A DNA stretch of 64,000 bases. Source: JAIBAC01 sp046331095 (GTDB lineage: Bacteria; Actinomycetota; Acidimicrobiia; UBA2766). Shown in pieces: positions 1 to 8,391 of this stretch. The stretch is taken from NCBI GenBank assembly GCA_046331095.1, contig JAXLRM010000004.1, forward strand, positions 930,001 to 994,000. Direction: 5' to 3'. The notes beneath the pieces are model-generated. The model ran no database searches, had not been told where the DNA came from, and was given only the letters and a program-made list of their open reading frames with translations. Position 1 is the stretch's first letter; each line of letters starts with the position of its first letter. Made by a program: the position numbers and the translations under genes.

Positions 1-2
1 TG

Positions 3-773
3 TGCCTGGCCGACTTCGTGCCCCGACCCAGGTGGCTCGCATGGCTCCCGCGTGGGGTCCTCGTCGGCATCGCGACCGCGCTCAAGCTGACGCCGGCCGT
101 CTTCGTCGTCTACTTCCTGCTCACGGGGCGGCGGCGGGCGGCGCTCAGCGCGGTCGCGACCGCGCTGGCTTGCACCGTGGTCGGCTTCGCCGTCCTCCCG
201 CACGAGTCGATCGCGTACTGGGGCGGCCTCGTCGTCGACCCGGCCCGCCTCGGCTACCCCGAGTACACGTCGAACCAGGGCCTCTACGGGATGTTGCTGC
301 ACGCCACCGGGTCCCAGTCCACGGCCATGAAGCTCCTGTGGCTCGCCGCCGCCGCGGTGGTGGGGACGCTCAGCATGCGCAGGGCGATGCGCGCGGCCCG
401 CTGCGGCCTCGAGATCCACGGTGTGGTCACGGTCGGGCTGCTCGGGGCGCTGCTGTCGCCGCTCGCGTGGATGAACCACTTCGTGTGGGCGGTGCCCGCC
501 GTCGGCCTGGCGCTGGGCGACCTGCGCAGCCGGACCCGCGTCGTGCTCACCGCGTGCGTGGTGGCAGTGCTCTGCACCAGGGTCCCGTGGCGGTGGGGCG
601 ACGTGCCCGCACCGGGATTGGCGGGCGCCCTCGTGGGCAACCTCTACGGCCTCGCGTTCGTGGCGCTGGTGTTCCTCGTGCCGGTGTCCGGGCGTGTCGG
701 GGGGGACGCAGGCGATCAGGCCAGGTGGAGGGCCCGCCGGGTGCGGCGTGCCGGTGCCGCGCCGGCGAGCTGA
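3..773 (+). CDS. GT87 (DUF2029) membrane mannosyltransferase, 5' end missing
   Basis: The frame is open from the first bases of the window, so this is the C-terminal ~256 residues of a longer protein. It has several hydrophobic helices and a GIATALKLTPAVF segment followed by an arginine-rich turn, typical of the GT87 family of polyprenol-phosphate-mannose-dependent alpha-mannosyltransferases in actinobacteria. Such enzymes add mannose to phosphatidylinositol mannosides, lipomannan or glycoproteins on the outer face of the membrane; which acceptor applies here cannot be read. The catalytic Asp lies in the missing N-terminal part. Its last 58 nt overlap the convergent GGDEF/EAL gene. Confidence 0.75.
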   Translation, partial: CLADFVPRPRWLAWLPRGVLVGIATALKLTPAVFVVYFLLTGRRRAALSAVATALACTVVGFAVLPHESIAYWGGLVVDPARLGYPEYTSNQGLYGMLLHATGSQSTAMKLLWLAAAAVVGTLSMRRAMRAARCGLEIHGVVTVGLLGALLSPLAWMNHFVWAVPAVGLALGDLRSRTRVVLTACVVAVLCTRVPWRWGDVPAPGLAGALVGNLYGLAFVALVFLVPVSGRVGGDAGDQARWRARRVRRAGAAPAS

Positions 774-3082
774 GCCGCCATGCGCTCCGCCGGTGCGGGC
801 CGCGCGAAGAGGTGGCCCTGGGCGGCGTCGCATTCGAACGTGAGGAGCTGGTCCACCTGGGCCTGGGACTCGACGCCTTCGGCGACCGCCTGCAGCCCGA
901 GTGTGTGCGCGAGGGCGACGGCCGCGCGCAGGATCTCGGCGGCGGCGGGGTCGTGGCCGACGCGCATGACGAGGGAACGGTCGATCTTGAGGCGTTGCAG
1001 CGGCAGGCGCTCGAGCGCCGTGCGCGTGGTGGCGGCGGTGCCGTAGTCGTCGAGGTCGAGGCCGACGCCGAGGGAGTCGAGCTCGACGAGGCAGCGTTCG
1101 AGCTCGGACTCGGCGTCTGCGAAGGTGCGCTCGGAGAACTCGAGGCGGAGCCGCCCCGGAGGACAGCCGGTGGCGGCGAGCGCGTCAGCCACGACGGCGG
1201 GCAGGTCGCGGGCGAGCACCTGCTCGCGCGACACGTTCACCGACACGACCGGTCCGCCCGTCCCCCACTTCGCGGCCTGCGCGCACGCCGTGCGGATCGC
1301 CCACGAGCCGATGTCGACGAGCACGCCCGCCTCGGCCGCGAGGTCGAGGAACGCCGCCGCCGCGACGACGCCGCGTGTGGGGTGCTGCCAGCGCAGCAGC
1401 GCCTCGACGCCCAACACGCCGCCGTCGCCCAGGTCGATCTGGGCCTGCCAGTAGAGGCGCAGCTCGCCGTTGCCGAGCGCCTCGCGCAGGGCCGCGATGG
1501 TGCCCTCGCGGCCCGAGCCGTTGCGGCGGTCGTCGCCGTGGACGGCCACGCGGTCGCGTCCCGCCTGCTTGGCGCGGTACATGGCGAGGTCGGCGGCGCG
1601 CAGGAGCGACTGGGGCGTGTCGTCGGGGCGGCTCAGCACCACGCCGATGCTCGCCGTGGTGTGCGCCTCGGGCCGCTTGGAGCCTTCGAGGCGGAACGGC
1701 GAGCCGAGCACCTCGCGCACCCTCGCGGCGATGGCGAGTGCCTCCTCGGTGTTGGCGACCTCGTCGCAGCAGAGCACGAACTCGTCGCCGCCGAGGCGCG
1801 CGACGGTGTCGCCGGGGCGCAGCGTGTGGCGCAGGCGCCCGGCGACGGCGGCGAGCATCTGGTCGCCGGCCGCGTGGCCGCAGTCGTCGTTGACGGCCTT
1901 GAAGTGGTCGAGGTCGAGGAACAACAGCGCGATCGGCTGGCCGCTGCGGCGCGAGCGGGCCAGCGCCTGGTCGATGCGGTCGATCAGGAGGGTCCGGTTG
2001 GGCAGGTCGGTGAGCGGGTCGTGGGTGGCCTGGTGTGCGAGGCGGTCCTCGGTCTCCTTGCGCTCGGTCACGTCGCGGGCGATGCCCTCGATCGCGACGA
2101 TGCGGCCGGCGGCGTCGAGCACGGGCGTGGCGCGGTTCTCGATCCAGCGCCGTGTGCCGTCGCGGTGGCGGACCGCGAAGCAGGCGGGCGCCGCCTCGTC
2201 GGGGAAGCCGAAGCGGTCCATCGACTGCATGTAGGAGGGGTCGAAGATCTTGGCGACGATGCTCGGGTCGGCGTAGATCTCCTCGGGGCTCCAGCCGGAC
2301 ACGTCCGCGGTCGCGGGGCTGATGTAGTCGAAGGCCCACTGCGGTTCGAGCCTGAGGCGGTACACGACGTCGCGTGCGTTCTCCGCGAGGCGGCGGAAGC
2401 GGGCCTCGCTCGCGGCGAGGGCTTGCTCGGCGGCGTCGAGGCGGCGGATCGTCGTGACCCGGTCGGTGGTGTCGAGTCCGACGCCGACGGTGCCGGCGAG
2501 GGAACCGTCGTCGCGGCGCAGCGGCTCGACGTGGGTCTCGAATGTGCGTTCTCCCCATGCGAACGTGGCCGCGGCGACGGCGCCCCCTAGGGCCGTGCGG
2601 CTCGCGACGGCGACCGCGTCGGAGGGGACCGTGCCGGCGAAGAGCTCGCCGATGCCGCGGCCCATGTGGGCCTGCGGGATGTCGTCGTCGTGCGCGAACG
2701 CGGCGCCGCTCAGCGAGGTGAGGCGCAGGTCGGCGTCGGTGGTCCACAGGATCGCGGGCGCCTGATCCATCAGCGCCGACAGGCGCGCCTCGCTCGCACG
2801 ACGGTTGCGCTCGTTGGCGGCGGCGTCGCGGACGGCGGCGTTGCGCGACCGCGTCAGCGCGAGGGTGAGCCAGCTCGACACCACTGTGAGCGCGATACCG
2901 ACCGCGAAGACGACGTAGGGGAGGGGGGTCGGGGCCGGGTCCCGGCCCGCCGCCGCACGCTCCGCGAGGGTGGCTGCCAGTGTCACGAGGACTCCGAGGA
3001 CGAACACGGCCAGGGCTGCCGAAGGCAGCCGGTTGTGGCGGCCCGGGGACTCCCGGCGGCCGTTCTCGCCTCGATCCAGCAC
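716..3082 (-). CDS. PAS-GGDEF-EAL cyclic-di-GMP synthase/phosphodiesterase
   Basis: About 788 residues. Two N-terminal transmembrane helices are followed by a coiled stretch, two PAS-like sensor domains (roughly 90-330), a GGDEF domain (motif near residue 430, intact) and an EAL domain (EALLRW near residue 559). EAL metal and catalytic positions appear conserved: VN, LEFSE, DDYG, KIDRS, AEGVE and QGHLF. Both activities are therefore possible, with PAS input deciding the balance. I chose the GTG at 3082 because GGGAG lies 8 nt upstream and a promoter-like pair lies just beyond. A GTG at 3172 would overlap the upstream gene by 50 nt. The product makes or destroys the second messenger c-di-GMP at the membrane. 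Confidence 0.88.
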   Translation of the reverse strand: MLDRGENGRRESPGRHNRLPSAALAVFVLGVLVTLAATLAERAAAGRDPAPTPLPYVVFAVGIALTVVSSWLTLALTRSRNAAVRDAAANERNRRASEARLSALMDQAPAILWTTDADLRLTSLSGAAFAHDDDIPQAHMGRGIGELFAGTVPSDAVAVASRTALGGAVAAATFAWGERTFETHVEPLRRDDGSLAGTVGVGLDTTDRVTTIRRLDAAEQALAASEARFRRLAENARDVVYRLRLEPQWAFDYISPATADVSGWSPEEIYADPSIVAKIFDPSYMQSMDRFGFPDEAAPACFAVRHRDGTRRWIENRATPVLDAAGRIVAIEGIARDVTERKETEDRLAHQATHDPLTDLPNRTLLIDRIDQALARSRRSGQPIALLFLDLDHFKAVNDDCGHAAGDQMLAAVAGRLRHTLRPGDTVARLGGDEFVLCCDEVANTEEALAIAARVREVLGSPFRLEGSKRPEAHTTASIGVVLSRPDDTPQSLLRAADLAMYRAKQAGRDRVAVHGDDRRNGSGREGTIAALREALGNGELRLYWQAQIDLGDGGVLGVEALLRWQHPTRGVVAAAAFLDLAAEAGVLVDIGSWAIRTACAQAAKWGTGGPVVSVNVSREQVLARDLPAVVADALAATGCPPGRLRLEFSERTFADAESELERCLVELDSLGVGLDLDDYGTAATTRTALERLPLQRLKIDRSLVMRVGHDPAAAEILRAAVALAHTLGLQAVAEGVESQAQVDQLLTFECDAAQGHLFARPAPAERMAAQLAGAAPARRTRRALHLA

Positions 3083-3119
3083 TCTGCGCGCTCCCAGTGG
3101 TGGCGCGACCGTCCAGCGA

Positions 3120-3148
3120 AGCTTACCTGGGGATTGAGGTGGTGCGAA
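3120..3148 (-). promoter_or_regulatory. Candidate promoter of the GGDEF/EAL gene
   Basis: On the minus strand TTCGCA (3148-3143) and TAAGCT (3125-3120) are separated by 17 nt. Transcription from here would give a leader of about 30 nt carrying the GGGAG ribosome site before the GTG at 3082. The promoter sits in the last codons of the upstream reductase gene. Assigned by pattern only. Confidence 0.4.
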
Positions 3149-4400
3149 CGGGCGAAAATGCCCCCACTCCACGCATCGAGTAACGGCGCCAGCGTGTCGG
3201 CGTACTCACGAACGCGCGCGGGTAGTCCTCGTAGAGCCACCGCATGAAGTTGCGCCGGGTCCAGTCGTTCGCCCCGGCGAGGCGCAGGCCGTACTCGATC
3301 CCGCGCCGGTGCGACAGCGCGTGGCGCATCATCCACCGTGAGAAGCGCAGGTCGAGGCCGAGGCCGGACTCGACGTCGTGGCGGTAGCGGTGCCCGACCG
3401 TCGCCGGTGCGCCGCCCGCCGCGATCGCCTCCGCCGCGAGGCGCCCGGTCGTGAGCGCCTGGCCGATTCCCTCGCCCGTCATCGGGTCCACGACCCGGGC
3501 GGCGTCGCCGACGAGCAGGACGCGGTCGCGCACGAGCTCGCTCAGGTCGGGGTCGGCGGGGATCGGCCACGCCTGCACCCGCCCTGTCGCGACGGGGTCG
3601 GTCCCGATCCTCGCGCGCACCTCGGGCGCCGCCAGGAAGCGGCGGTACAGATCGGCGAGGCCGCCGAGGGCGACGCGGCCCTTGTCGTTGGTGAGCGCCG
3701 CCAGCGTTTCGACGCCGTGGTGGGACGGGTCGCGCTGGACGCCGACGCCGAGGTTCACGCCGCCGCCGGGGAGGGGGAAGATCCAGCCGTAGCCGGGCAG
3801 CAGGTCGGAGCGGAAGGTGACGGTCAGGAGGTCCGACTCGGGCGCGTCGAAGTACTGGCGCAGGGCCTGCATGCCCGGCATGCGCACCTGCGACGGCCCG
3901 AACGCCGCGGTCCGGACCCGCGACTGGGCGCCGTCGGCGCCGATGACGTAGCGGGCGTCGAGGACGGTTCGGGTCCCGTCGGCCTCGTCGAGGACCACCT
4001 CGACGCCGTCGGGGCGCTGTTCGAGTCCGCGGAAGGAGAGGCCGGTCTCGTGGCGCGCCCCCATGTCGACCGCACGGGCCACGAGCTCCTCGTCGAGGCG
4101 GAAACGGGCCGCGACGCCGATCATCCAGGCGCCCGAGGCCAGGGTCACGTCGAACTCGACGCGGGTCCCGCGCGGTCCGAAGACCTCGGTGCGGCGCACC
4201 TGCTGGGCGATCGCGGGCACGTCGACGCCGAGGGTTTCGAGCTCGCGCAGGGCCCCGGCGGTGAGGCCGTCGCCGCAGGTCTTGTCCCGCGGGAACGCGG
4301 CCTTGTCGACGAGGGCCACGTCGAGGCCGGCGCGGGCACAGTGTGCCGCCGCCGCCGCCCCCGCCGGGCCGCCGCCGACGACGACGACGTCATGGCGCAT
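3123..4400 (-). CDS. Geranylgeranyl reductase family FAD-dependent oxidoreductase
   Basis: 425 residues. The N-terminus has the dinucleotide-binding GGGPAGAAAA loop, followed by the family motif DKTCGDGL near residue 45. A second FAD motif, LLVGDAARVVDPMTGEGI, lies about two thirds along. These are the hallmarks of the geranylgeranyl reductase branch of the p-hydroxybenzoate hydroxylase fold, which saturates isoprenoid double bonds, for example in menaquinone or isoprenoid lipids. The substrate is not readable here. The ATG at 4400 is preceded by TACGGT with 6 nt between and no ribosome site. Upstream in-frame extension runs into the hairpin array and is not coding. Confidence 0.85.
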   Translation of the reverse strand: MRHDVVVVGGGPAGAAAAAHCARAGLDVALVDKAAFPRDKTCGDGLTAGALRELETLGVDVPAIAQQVRRTEVFGPRGTRVEFDVTLASGAWMIGVAARFRLDEELVARAVDMGARHETGLSFRGLEQRPDGVEVVLDEADGTRTVLDARYVIGADGAQSRVRTAAFGPSQVRMPGMQALRQYFDAPESDLLTVTFRSDLLPGYGWIFPLPGGGVNLGVGVQRDPSHHGVETLAALTNDKGRVALGGLADLYRRFLAAPEVRARIGTDPVATGRVQAWPIPADPDLSELVRDRVLLVGDAARVVDPMTGEGIGQALTTGRLAAEAIAAGGAPATVGHRYRHDVESGLGLDLRFSRWMMRHALSHRRGIEYGLRLAGANDWTRRNFMRWLYEDYPRAFVSTPTRWRRYSMRGVGAFSPVRTTSIPR

Positions 4401-4406
4401 CGACCG

Positions 4407-4412
4407 ACCGTA
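4407..4412 (-). promoter_or_regulatory. -10 element of a leaderless promoter (TACGGT)
   Basis: TACGGT on the minus strand ends 6 nt before the ATG of the geranylgeranyl-reductase-family gene, placing the transcription start at or next to the start codon. Confidence 0.45.
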
Positions 4413-4424
4413 GCACCGAGCTCC

Positions 4425-4847
4425 GGATGGACGTGGGGACGTGAGGTGGGTTGTGGACCCGCTTTGTGTCCCCACGTCGGGGGTTCGGATGGACGTGGGG
4501 CCGTGAGGTGGGTGGTGGTCCCGATTTGTGTCCCCACGTCGGGGGTTCGGATGGACGTGGGGACGTGAGGTGGGTTGTGGACCCGCTTTGTGTCCCCACG
4601 TCGGGGGTTCGGATGGACGTGGGGACGTGAGGTGGGTTGTGGACCCGCTTTGTGTCCCCACGTCGTGGATGGACGTGGGGACGTGAGGTGGGTTGTGGAC
4701 CCGCTTTGTGTCCCCACGTCGGGTGCTCGGATGGACGTGGGGACGTGAGGTGGGTTGTGGACCCGCTTTGTGTCCCCACGTCGGGTGCTCGGATGGACGT
4801 GGGGACGTGAGGTGGGTTGTGGACCCGCTTTACGTCCCCACGTCGGG
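4425..4847. repeat. Array 1: seven tandem nested-hairpin units of 56-62 bp
   Basis: Units begin (GGATGG) at 4425, 4487, 4549, 4611, 4667, 4729 and 4791, a 62-bp period except one 56-bp step. Each holds perfect 11-bp arms GACGTGGGGAC and GTCCCCACGTC around a 27-nt loop, and the loop contains a small inner stem GGGT/ACCC. Unit 2 has changes in both the outer arm and inner stem; the others are nearly identical. The array lies between the divergent starts of the reductase gene and azlC and fills almost all of a 515-bp gap. I see no open frame in it likely to be coding. The unit is conserved throughout, so this is not a CRISPR. Confidence 0.92.
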
Positions 4848-4903
4848 TGGGTCGGGGTCGGGTTCGGGGTTGGGTTCGGGGCGGGCGGCGAGCGCCGCGT
4901 CCG

Positions 4904-4909
4904 TATGAT
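4904..4909 (+). promoter_or_regulatory. -10 element of a leaderless promoter (TATGAT)
   Basis: TATGAT is followed by 6 nt and then the GTG of azlC, with no purine-rich ribosome site. It sits just after the last unit of array 1, so the array occupies the -35 and upstream activator region. Confidence 0.5.
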
Positions 4910-4915
4910 CCTGGC

Positions 4916-5602
4916 GTGATCGAACGGGGCGCGTTTGTGCGGGGGGTGCGGCGCAGCCTCGGGATCTGCGCAGTCGTGGCGGGATTCGGCGTCCTCTACG
5001 GGGTGGTGGCAACGGCGGCGGGGATGCCCGGATGGCTCGCCGTGGCGTCGTCGTTCGTGGTCCTCTCGGGGGCGGCGCAGTTCACGCTGGCCGCCCTGTT
5101 GGGCATCGGCGCCGGCCCCGGCGCCCTGATCGTTGCGGCATCGGGCCTCGCCCTGCGGCACCTGCCGATGGCCGCCGCGCTGCGGCCCTTCCTCGAACCA
5201 GCGGACGGGGCCAAGCGCGCGCTGATGGCCTACGTCCTCACCGACGAGACCTTCGGCCTCACCCTGGTTGCGGCACAGGCGGGCGAGGAGCGCCCGGGGG
5301 ACTTCCTGCTCGGTGCCAACGCGGCGCTGCTCACCGGCTGGGCCGGCGGGACCGCAATCGGAGTCGTCTTCGGCGCCGTCATCGACCCGGCCGCCCTCGG
5401 CCTCGCGCTCCTCCTGCCGCTGCTGTTCCTCGGCCTCGCCGGCGACCACCTCCACGACGCCCGCCACCTCGTGGTGTCGGCGATCGCGATCGCGGCGTCG
5501 GCGCTCGCGGTCGTGTTCGTGCCGGGACCGTGGCGGATCACGGCTGCCGCGTTCGCGACCGCCGCGGTCGCGGCCTTGTTCCCGTGGTCGGGTGGGGAGT
5601 GA
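4916..5602 (+). CDS. azlC: AzlC family branched-chain amino acid exporter, large subunit
   Basis: 228 residues, largely hydrophobic, with about five to six membrane segments. It matches the AzlC family from its N-terminal FAVLYG-like segment (here FGVLYGVVATAAGMP), the SSFVVLSGAAQF stretch and the conserved LRHLPMAAALRPFL and AYVLTDETFGL segments. AzlC pairs with AzlD to export branched-chain amino acids and analogues. The GTG at 4916 is chosen because a TATGAT element lies 6 nt upstream; longer frames run back into repeats. It ends in a GTGA overlap with azlD. Confidence 0.9.
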   Translation: MIERGAFVRGVRRSLGICAVVAGFGVLYGVVATAAGMPGWLAVASSFVVLSGAAQFTLAALLGIGAGPGALIVAASGLALRHLPMAAALRPFLEPADGAKRALMAYVLTDETFGLTLVAAQAGEERPGDFLLGANAALLTGWAGGTAIGVVFGAVIDPAALGLALLLPLLFLGLAGDHLHDARHLVVSAIAIAASALAVVFVPGPWRITAAAFATAAVAALFPWSGGE

Positions 5603-5907
5603 GCACCACCGCGCTGGCCCTCACGATGGTGGCGATGGGCGTGGTCACCTACGCCTCGCGGGCCCTGTTCCTGTTCCGCGCGCCACCGCGCCTGGGCGGC
5701 TACCTGGGCAGGTTCTTGGACCTGTTCCCGCTCGCCTTGTTCGTGAGCCTGGCGGCGACGGGACTGCTGGCGCCCGACGGGCACCTGGCAGCCGGACCGG
5801 GACTGGCGGCGCTCGCGGCCGGGGCGGTCGCGGTGTGGCGACGGGCGCCGGTGTGGGCGGTCATGCTCGCCGGGTACGCCGCCGCGATGGTGGTCCGCCT
5901 CGTGTGA
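5599..5907 (+). CDS. azlD: AzlD family small membrane subunit of the exporter
   Basis: 102 residues with three to four predicted membrane helices. It has the family pattern VTYASRALFLF followed by a FLDLFPLALFVSL stretch that corresponds to the conserved AzlD core. The start GTG shares four bases (GTGA) with the azlC stop, so the two subunits are translationally coupled. It is the second half of the AzlCD pair and unlikely to act alone. Confidence 0.85.
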   Translation: MSTTALALTMVAMGVVTYASRALFLFRAPPRLGGYLGRFLDLFPLALFVSLAATGLLAPDGHLAAGPGLAALAAGAVAVWRRAPVWAVMLAGYAAAMVVRLV

Positions 5908-5981
5908 CGGGAAATCCAGCGTGACGCATGCTTCCATCCCGCGCCGGGCAGTTCAGCGAGGAGTAGTTGAGGTCACGTGAG

Positions 5982-5998
5982 GGCAGGATTAACCTGCC
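5982..5998. other. Short hairpin between azlD and the glycosidase-like gene
   Basis: GGCAGG-ATTAA-CCTGCC forms a 6-bp stem with a 5-nt loop, extendable by GAG/CTC across a bulge. It may end azlCD transcripts or lie in the leader of the next gene. There is no T-tract, so terminator function is uncertain. Confidence 0.35.
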
Positions 5999-6058
5999 TC
6001 CCCAGGGCTCCGGGGTGGACGACGACAAGCGTCGGCACGGAGCTGGCCCGGCGAGAGA

Positions 6059-7450
6059 ATGGGTAGGGCTATGGGTGATCAGCCTGTCATTGGGACAACG
6101 CGCGTCTCACGCCGCGACGTGCTCAAAGGTGCTGCCGCACTTGGCGCCGCAACGGCGGCCGGGGTCGGTCTCTCTCCCCAGCCGGCGCAGGGAGCGGTCC
6201 CCGACCCGCGGGCCGGTTGGTGCGTCTACGACCAGGACATCGTTACTCCTAAGCACCTGGCTGCTCTTCAGTCGGCCAAGCCCACTCTCATCCGGTGGTT
6301 CCTGTCCTGGGATCGTTTCCACACCCTGACCAGTGCCGCCGCATCCATCCCACCGGATCCACCGGAGAAGCAGCGCCAACTGTGGAGCACGGCCAAGGCA
6401 GTACCCGATGCAGGCGGCTACTACGGGTTCGGAAACCTCTGGCCCCTCTTGCTTCCGTCGGCCGCGAACCCACGCGGGACCAGGCTCGTCGTCCAGATGA
6501 ACATAAGGGATCGCAGGAACTGGGCGGGAGACAACTGGCCAGCTGGCAAGCCAGGTACAACTTGGGCGCGTACCGACCTCAGCGTGCCATTCAGTAGTAG
6601 TTGGTCTCCTGGTAGGGAGTACCCAAATGTTGCTGGCATCGGAATCGAGAAGTCTTACGCTGCCTTTGTCCAGGAATTGGATGTGTTCCTTGCAAATAGG
6701 GGCCTCGACTACACCTTTGGCGCCTGGAACGAGATCGACCTAATGGACAAGAAATGGGGAGGTGGCTACGCGCAGCAGAACTACCTTGATCCTTGGTATG
6801 TATCCGATGAGACGCCATGGTTCGGCTGGAGCGGTGGAAGCAAGACTCTCTATGACCAACTGTTCGCATCACGGGGCACCAAGAACTGGACTAGTTCAGG
6901 CGTGGTGTACAGGGAGTGGATGACGCCCACGATCAAACAGCGAGTGTCCGAAATCGACCTTCACCTGTATTGTGACAATGCAAAGCTTCGGATTGATGCT
7001 AACGGCAAGAACCTTTGGCGCCCGAGGCTCACCGACCAGATTGTGATCAAGTACCCTTGGCCTTCGACTACCTCGACATCCCTTGATTACCTGAATGGAT
7101 GGGATGATGCCTGCGCAAAAGCCGGTAAGCCGAAGCTTCCGTTCTTCATCGGAGAGACCGGCCCGACAGGCGGTGGTTATGTCAACGACCGTCAGGAGTT
7201 CTTGAAGCAGTGCGCCCGTTTGTACTGGCGCCATCAGGACCTCAAGACATGGTCAGCATCCACCGCGCCAGCAGATGCTCAGTTCTACGGGCGCTACCTC
7301 GGTATGGCATCGCACATCTTCTGTGGAACGGGTAGTTCCCCACGTGCGGTTTGGGATTACTTCGCCGACGATCCCCTGCTCCCGGTGTTTCTCACCTGGT
7401 GGAACTGGCATCCCGAGTATGCGTCCGTCGACCCGGGCGGGACCCTCTGA
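6059..7450 (+). CDS. Tat-exported clan GH-A-like glycoside hydrolase, low-GC gene
   Basis: 463 residues. The N-terminus carries a twin-arginine signal (RR at 18-19, SRRDVLKG, then an Ala/Gly-rich core and a QGA cleavage-like site near 45). The mature part looks like a TIM-barrel glycosidase: GAWNEID puts a candidate acid/base Glu at 225, and FFIGETG puts a candidate nucleophile Glu at 366. I cannot name the GH family or substrate. Base composition drops sharply between about 6.2 and 7.3 kb, with many A/T-ending codons, unlike both neighbours, which suggests recent transfer. An ATG at 6071 is an alternative start. No mobile element borders it. Confidence 0.65.
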   Translation: MGRAMGDQPVIGTTRVSRRDVLKGAAALGAATAAGVGLSPQPAQGAVPDPRAGWCVYDQDIVTPKHLAALQSAKPTLIRWFLSWDRFHTLTSAAASIPPDPPEKQRQLWSTAKAVPDAGGYYGFGNLWPLLLPSAANPRGTRLVVQMNIRDRRNWAGDNWPAGKPGTTWARTDLSVPFSSSWSPGREYPNVAGIGIEKSYAAFVQELDVFLANRGLDYTFGAWNEIDLMDKKWGGGYAQQNYLDPWYVSDETPWFGWSGGSKTLYDQLFASRGTKNWTSSGVVYREWMTPTIKQRVSEIDLHLYCDNAKLRIDANGKNLWRPRLTDQIVIKYPWPSTTSTSLDYLNGWDDACAKAGKPKLPFFIGETGPTGGGYVNDRQEFLKQCARLYWRHQDLKTWSASTAPADAQFYGRYLGMASHIFCGTGSSPRAVWDYFADDPLLPVFLTWWNWHPEYASVDPGGTL

Positions 7451-7471
7451 ATCAGGCACCGACAGGGGCCC

Positions 7472-8308
7472 TTACCCGAGGAAACCGCGCACCACAGCGG
7501 CGAAGGCCTCGGGCGCCTCCATCGGCGCGAAGTGGCCGGCGCCGGGGACCGCCCGGAGGGTGCAGCGGGGCATGCGCTCGGCGAGCAGCGGCCAGTACTC
7601 CGCGGGCAGCTCGCCGGGCTCGGGATCGCCGCCGCGCCCTCCGCCGTAGAGCAGGAGCGTCTCGGAGCGGACCTCGGGCAGGACGTCCCAGCCACGGTGG
7701 CGCGGGCCGTGGTCGTACATCTCGGCCTCGATCGAACCCGGGCACTTGAGACGCACACCGCCGTCGAGGTCGTACGCGCCGTACCTGGCGTAGTCCTCGA
7801 GCACACGGCGGTCCCACGTGCTCATCGGCGGCTTCGAACCGAGGCGCTCGACGAGGTCCTCACGCGACGCGAAGTCCATGCGACGCCGGCGTGCGCCCTC
7901 CACGAGCGGATTGGCCTGACGCGGCACGTCGGGCGGCAGGGGCGGGAACACGATCGGCTCCATGAGCACGAGGCGGCCGAAGCGCTCGGGCGCCGCGGCC
8001 GCAGCGAGCACCAGCGTTGCGCCGCCCGAGGAGTGACCGACGGCGTCGGTGCGTTCCACGCCGAGCTCGTCGAGGACGGCGAGGCAGTCCCCGGCGTAGT
8101 TCTCCCACGCGTACGCGTCCGAGTCGGTGGGTTTGGAGCTGTCGCCGTGGCCGCGCTGGTCGTAACCGAAGTTGCGCCGACGGGGGACCGCGGCCACGAC
8201 CCGGTCCCAGGTCCGCGCGCAGAAGCCGGTCGCGTGCACCCAGAGCAGCGGCTCGCCGCCGCCGCCCCAGTCGTGCACCGCCAGTTCGACGTCGCCGTTG
8301 CGTGCCAT
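7472..8308 (-). CDS. Alpha/beta-hydrolase fold enzyme
   Basis: 278 residues. The HATGFCARTWD oxyanion region comes first, then the nucleophile elbow GHSSGG (Ser near 98). An Asp follows the LLLYGGGRGGD strand, and the catalytic His lies in GAGHFAPMEAPEAF. The order and spacing are those of classical alpha/beta hydrolases such as epoxide hydrolases, esterases and haloalkane dehalogenases; the substrate is unknown. The ATG at 8308 is preceded by CAGGAG with good spacing, which sets the start. It is divergent from the ThyX-like gene over 83 bp. Confidence 0.85.
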   Translation of the reverse strand: MARNGDVELAVHDWGGGGEPLLWVHATGFCARTWDRVVAAVPRRRNFGYDQRGHGDSSKPTDSDAYAWENYAGDCLAVLDELGVERTDAVGHSSGGATLVLAAAAAPERFGRLVLMEPIVFPPLPPDVPRQANPLVEGARRRRMDFASREDLVERLGSKPPMSTWDRRVLEDYARYGAYDLDGGVRLKCPGSIEAEMYDHGPRHRGWDVLPEVRSETLLLYGGGRGGDPEPGELPAEYWPLLAERMPRCTLRAVPGAGHFAPMEAPEAFAAVVRGFLG

Positions 8309-8391
8309 CGCGGGATTCTCCTGAGGCGCCCGGGCCGGAGGCGAATCGGCTGGTACCGTCGGCCGGCGCGAGGCAGCGGAGAGGGGCGGCA

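Noticed and set aside
2..2590. 862-codon open frame on plus across the GGDEF/EAL gene
   Set aside because: It is antisense to a clearly conserved protein, rich in Arg/Ala/Gly, and has no domain. Such frames are common in very GC-rich DNA.
4425..4847. Regularly spaced repeats as a CRISPR array
   Set aside because: The whole 62-bp unit is conserved, so there are no unique spacers, and no cas gene is nearby.
4145..5467. Minus-strand frame with repeated GPQPTSRPHVHP peptides
   Set aside because: This is translation of hairpin array 1; it is open because the 62-bp unit lacks stops, not because it codes.
6059..7450. Insertion sequence or prophage around the low-GC gene
   Set aside because: No transposase, integrase, terminal inverted repeat or target-site duplication is visible at the composition borders.
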